Notes under the pieces: model-generated | The model's database searches: none | What the model was told of the DNA's origin: nothing | The model's input: the letters and a program-made list of their open reading frames with translations, nothing else | NCBI GenBank assembly: GCA_023249935.1 | Contig: JAHFBQ010000011.1 | Location: forward strand, 1-24,245 | From: a bacterium | Lineage (GTDB): Bacteria; Babelota; Babeliae; Babelales; RVW-14 | Reading direction: 5' to 3' | DNA: 24,245 nt | Made by a program: the position numbers and the translations under genes | Shown: positions 22,425 through 24,245 of the stretch, piece by piece | Position numbering within the stretch: position 1 is the first letter of the stretch | Layout of the letters: every line of letters starts with the position of its first letter

Positions 22425-23514
22425 CCACCGTGTTGATACGTTCAATGACGGCCTGCGCAGAAAGTTGGTTCATGCAATCACTAGCCCCATGAGTTTTTTG
22501 GTACTCGTGGCTACAGCTGACCTGAAAGCATAATTCTTTGTTTCTTGAGGTGATTTGTGGACCGTGTCGTTGTGCGAGTGTTGGGCCATACAAGCCTATT
22601 GTATGCACGCCAATGCTGTCTGCAATGTGCAGTAGGCCGGTGTCTGGCGCTACGATGACATCGGTTTTATGCATGACGGCAAAGAGTTCATCAAGTGACC
22701 ATGCTGGCGCAATCACTATGGGTAGATTGTGTTGTTCTATGAAAGTGGCGAGGCTGGCTCCCTGCTTACCAAACTTTTGTCCGACGCACATAACCGTATG
22801 GTGGGGTAGAGGGAGTAGCTTTAGAGCAAGTTCTTCCCATCGTTCAATTGGCCAGTGTTTTGAATCCCAGGTGGTGTTTGGTGTTAAGATCACAAGGCGA
22901 CGCGCGTGATGCTTGTTTAACCATGAGGTGACGTTTTGTTGCGCGGTGGTGCTTGGTTGTGGTGCGGAGTCGAGGGGAGTGGGGATGACGCCTGGGGGGA
23001 AGTTATCCTTTGTCACCCCGGACTCCGATCCGGGGTGACAAAGCTCAGATCTGCGATCTATTCTCCTCACCACCCCAACAGCTGCCAGCGCTAGCGCTTT
23101 GTTCTTCTCTATGATGCTTATTGTTTTTGGTACTACCACCGTGTGGAGATGTACAGTGCTACTCAGCCCTTCGCGTGCTGTGTGCCAACTAAAGCCGATG
23201 CTTGGTAGATCAAGTGCAGCACATAAAAAACTTGTTTTGCACAGGCCTTGAAAATCAATGACCAGGTCATAGCGATTGTTGCGCAATATTTTAAGCAATG
23301 CGAATGTTTTGCGCAGCTGTGCTGGCCGTAAATAATGATCGTGTAAAGTGTACACTTGGTTGATGCCAGGGATGTGGCTAACGATACCAAAATTTTTTTG
23401 CTGTACGAGCCAGTCAATATTGGCATGAGGTAGCTGTTTTTTTAATAGATCGAGTGCTGGTAAGGTATGTATGGCGTCACCTAAAGCGGAGACGCGTACG
23501 AGTAAAATACGCAT
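22378..23514 (-). CDS. waaC: Glycosyltransferase family 9, heptosyltransferase I-like
   Basis: 378 residues from the ATG at 23514 (MRILLVRVSALGDAIHTLPAL, the canonical GT9 start). An upstream ATG at 23550 adds 12 residues and has no ribosome binding site. The N-terminal domain has VIDFQGLCKTS and a TAREGLSS segment, closest to WaaC. The C-terminal domain has TWDSKHWPIERWEEL and PDTGLLHIADSIGVHTIGLYGPT, the ADP-heptose-binding region. WaaC adds the first heptose to Kdo2-lipid A in the LPS inner core. Residues ~157-185, in the interdomain linker, are foreign-looking and encoded by a palindromic repeat (CHPGSESGVTKD) and flanking GC-rich sequence. WaaF or another GT9 acceptor specificity is possible. 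Confidence 0.88.
   Translation of the reverse strand: MRILLVRVSALGDAIHTLPALDLLKKQLPHANIDWLVQQKNFGIVSHIPGINQVYTLHDHYLRPAQLRKTFALLKILRNNRYDLVIDFQGLCKTSFLCAALDLPSIGFSWHTAREGLSSTVHLHTVVVPKTISIIEKNKALALAAVGVVRRIDRRSELCHPGSESGVTKDNFPPGVIPTPLDSAPQPSTTAQQNVTSWLNKHHARRLVILTPNTTWDSKHWPIERWEELALKLLPLPHHTVMCVGQKFGKQGASLATFIEQHNLPIVIAPAWSLDELFAVMHKTDVIVAPDTGLLHIADSIGVHTIGLYGPTLAQRHGPQITSRNKELCFQVSCSHEYQKTHGASDCMNQLSAQAVIERINTVVSEKNRLLFSHQQVQ
22975..23042 (-). repeat. Palindromic repeat with 14-bp arms inside the heptosyltransferase gene
   Basis: Perfect 14-bp arms TTTGTCACCCCGGA (23009-23022) and TCCGGGGTGACAAA (23029-23042) flank a 6-nt loop. A second, degenerate piece (GGGATGACGCCTGGG) lies near 22982-22996. 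Together they account for an in-frame insertion of about 30 residues between the two domains. Confidence 0.8.
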
Positions 23515-23549
23515 GCTAGACTTTCTTATTCTCTCCACGAGGCCGATCA

Positions 23550-23558
23550 TGATATACT
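23550..23558 (+). promoter_or_regulatory. Candidate extended -10 promoter of the M16 protease gene
   Basis: TGATATACT (23550-23558) matches an extended -10 (TGnTATAMT-like). Transcription would start near 23565 and give a ~40-nt leader before the ATG at 23607. No good -35 is visible, as is usual for extended -10 promoters. Confidence 0.45.
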
Positions 23559-23606
23559 AGCGCACAAGGTCGCTTTTGCAATGCTTTTTTGAAGGGATGG
23601 TTTTTT

Positions 23607-24245
23607 ATGGAATTGTTTGTTAAATACAAGTTGCTGATCGGTGTTTTGGTGCTGATTGGGATATGCGCATCAATTGCATTTTTGATGTATTGGAAGCGAG
23701 GCAGTGGGAAATCTTTTGCCTTTGGAAGACGTCAATTTCATGTGCCGACTGATGGTGTCAAAAAAGTTGTTCTAGAAAACGGCATGACCTTGTTGATGTA
23801 CAGAAATACATCTCAGCCTAAAGTGGTTATGCAAATTGGTTATAACATTGGTTCCTACATTGAAGCTGAAGGAGAGCGCGGCCTGGCTCACTTGCTTGAA
23901 CACATGATCTTCAAAGGTACGCAAAAAATGTCAGAGTCTGATCTTGATGATATCGCGCGCAAATATGGTGCAAGCTATAACGCATTCACCTCAATGGATA
24001 CGACAGCTTACTACTTTGAAGTAGACAAAAATAACTGGCAGCCATTTTTGGGGATTTTTTCAGACTGCATGCAAAATGCTCGTTTTGATGAGCAGCATCT
24101 TAATTCAGAGTTAAAGGCGGTACTGCAAGAGCTCAAGATGAATAAAGATCAGTACTGGAACATGATGTACCAAAAAATTTGTTCAGCATTGTTCCCATCG
24201 AATCATCCATACCACACACCGATTATCGGGTACAAAGAAGATTTG
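23607..24245 (+). CDS. Membrane-anchored M16 family zinc metallopeptidase (partial, C-terminus outside window)
   Basis: 213 codons are visible, open at the right edge. A short N-terminal segment with one hydrophobic helix (LLIGVLVLIGICASIAFLMYW, ~9-29) would anchor the protein, placing the catalytic domain in the periplasm if oriented N-in. The inverted zinc motif HLLEH is at residues 95-99, with E175 at the expected distance as third ligand. VVLENGMTLLMYRN, GERGLAHLLEHM and the GASYNAFTSMDTTAYYFEV segment are typical of the catalytic M16 half. These proteases (pitrilysin/processing-peptidase family) degrade peptides or trim exported proteins. AAGGGA lies nine bases before the ATG. Confidence 0.92.
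   Translation, partial: MELFVKYKLLIGVLVLIGICASIAFLMYWKRGSGKSFAFGRRQFHVPTDGVKKVVLENGMTLLMYRNTSQPKVVMQIGYNIGSYIEAEGERGLAHLLEHMIFKGTQKMSESDLDDIARKYGASYNAFTSMDTTAYYFEVDKNNWQPFLGIFSDCMQNARFDEQHLNSELKAVLQELKMNKDQYWNMMYQKICSALFPSNHPYHTPIIGYKEDL

Overview
The window looks like part of a Gram-negative, probably host-associated bacterial chromosome with many lineage-specific secreted proteins. The Gram-negative reading rests on a GT9 heptosyltransferase, a MacA/FtsX/TolC-type exporter and many Sec signal peptides. Flavin-dependent ThyX, very long low-complexity secreted repeat proteins and palindromic repeats inserted inside genes would fit Candidatus Dependentiae (TM6/Babeliales). That assignment is inference from style; the window has no rRNA or other phylogenetic marker, and I see no tRNA.

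Left third (1-7581, all minus strand): a three-gene overlapping operon. The first gene (GTG start at 7581) encodes a 1576-residue exported protein made of roughly 98-residue helical repeats, a Gly/Pro/Gln-rich 63-65-residue repeat block and a polylysine C-terminal module. Next is a 171-residue exported protein that is essentially that C-terminal module on its own. The third is a second giant repeat protein (at least 782 residues, running off the left edge) with polylysine tracts near its N-terminus. No known family was recognised.

Middle (7582-15921): a 526-bp spacer with a MITE-like 157-bp element; a nitroreductase convergent with an exported FAD-dependent oxidoreductase; a tandem pair of paralogous secreted proteins, one with a perfect terminator and the other with a decayed copy that is now partly coding; a Nudix hydrolase; and three related small secreted proteins, the last with a degenerate RING-like C-terminus. 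A small polytopic membrane protein follows.

Right third (15922-24245): a ThyX with an atypical signature motif, an EamA/DMT transporter, then a tripartite exporter (MacA-like adaptor, FtsX-type permease and TolC-like channel on the minus strand, with the ABC ATPase divergent on the plus strand across a shared palindromic promoter region). After these come a WaaC-like heptosyltransferase and the start of a membrane-anchored M16 zinc protease that runs off the right edge.

A GC-rich palindromic repeat family (arms based on TGTCATCCCGG / CCGGGATGACA) recurs between genes and also lies in frame inside at least three genes (the 171-residue protein, the TolC-like protein and the heptosyltransferase). 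This resembles the Rickettsia palindromic element phenomenon. Together with the secreted repeat operon it is the most interesting aspect of the window.
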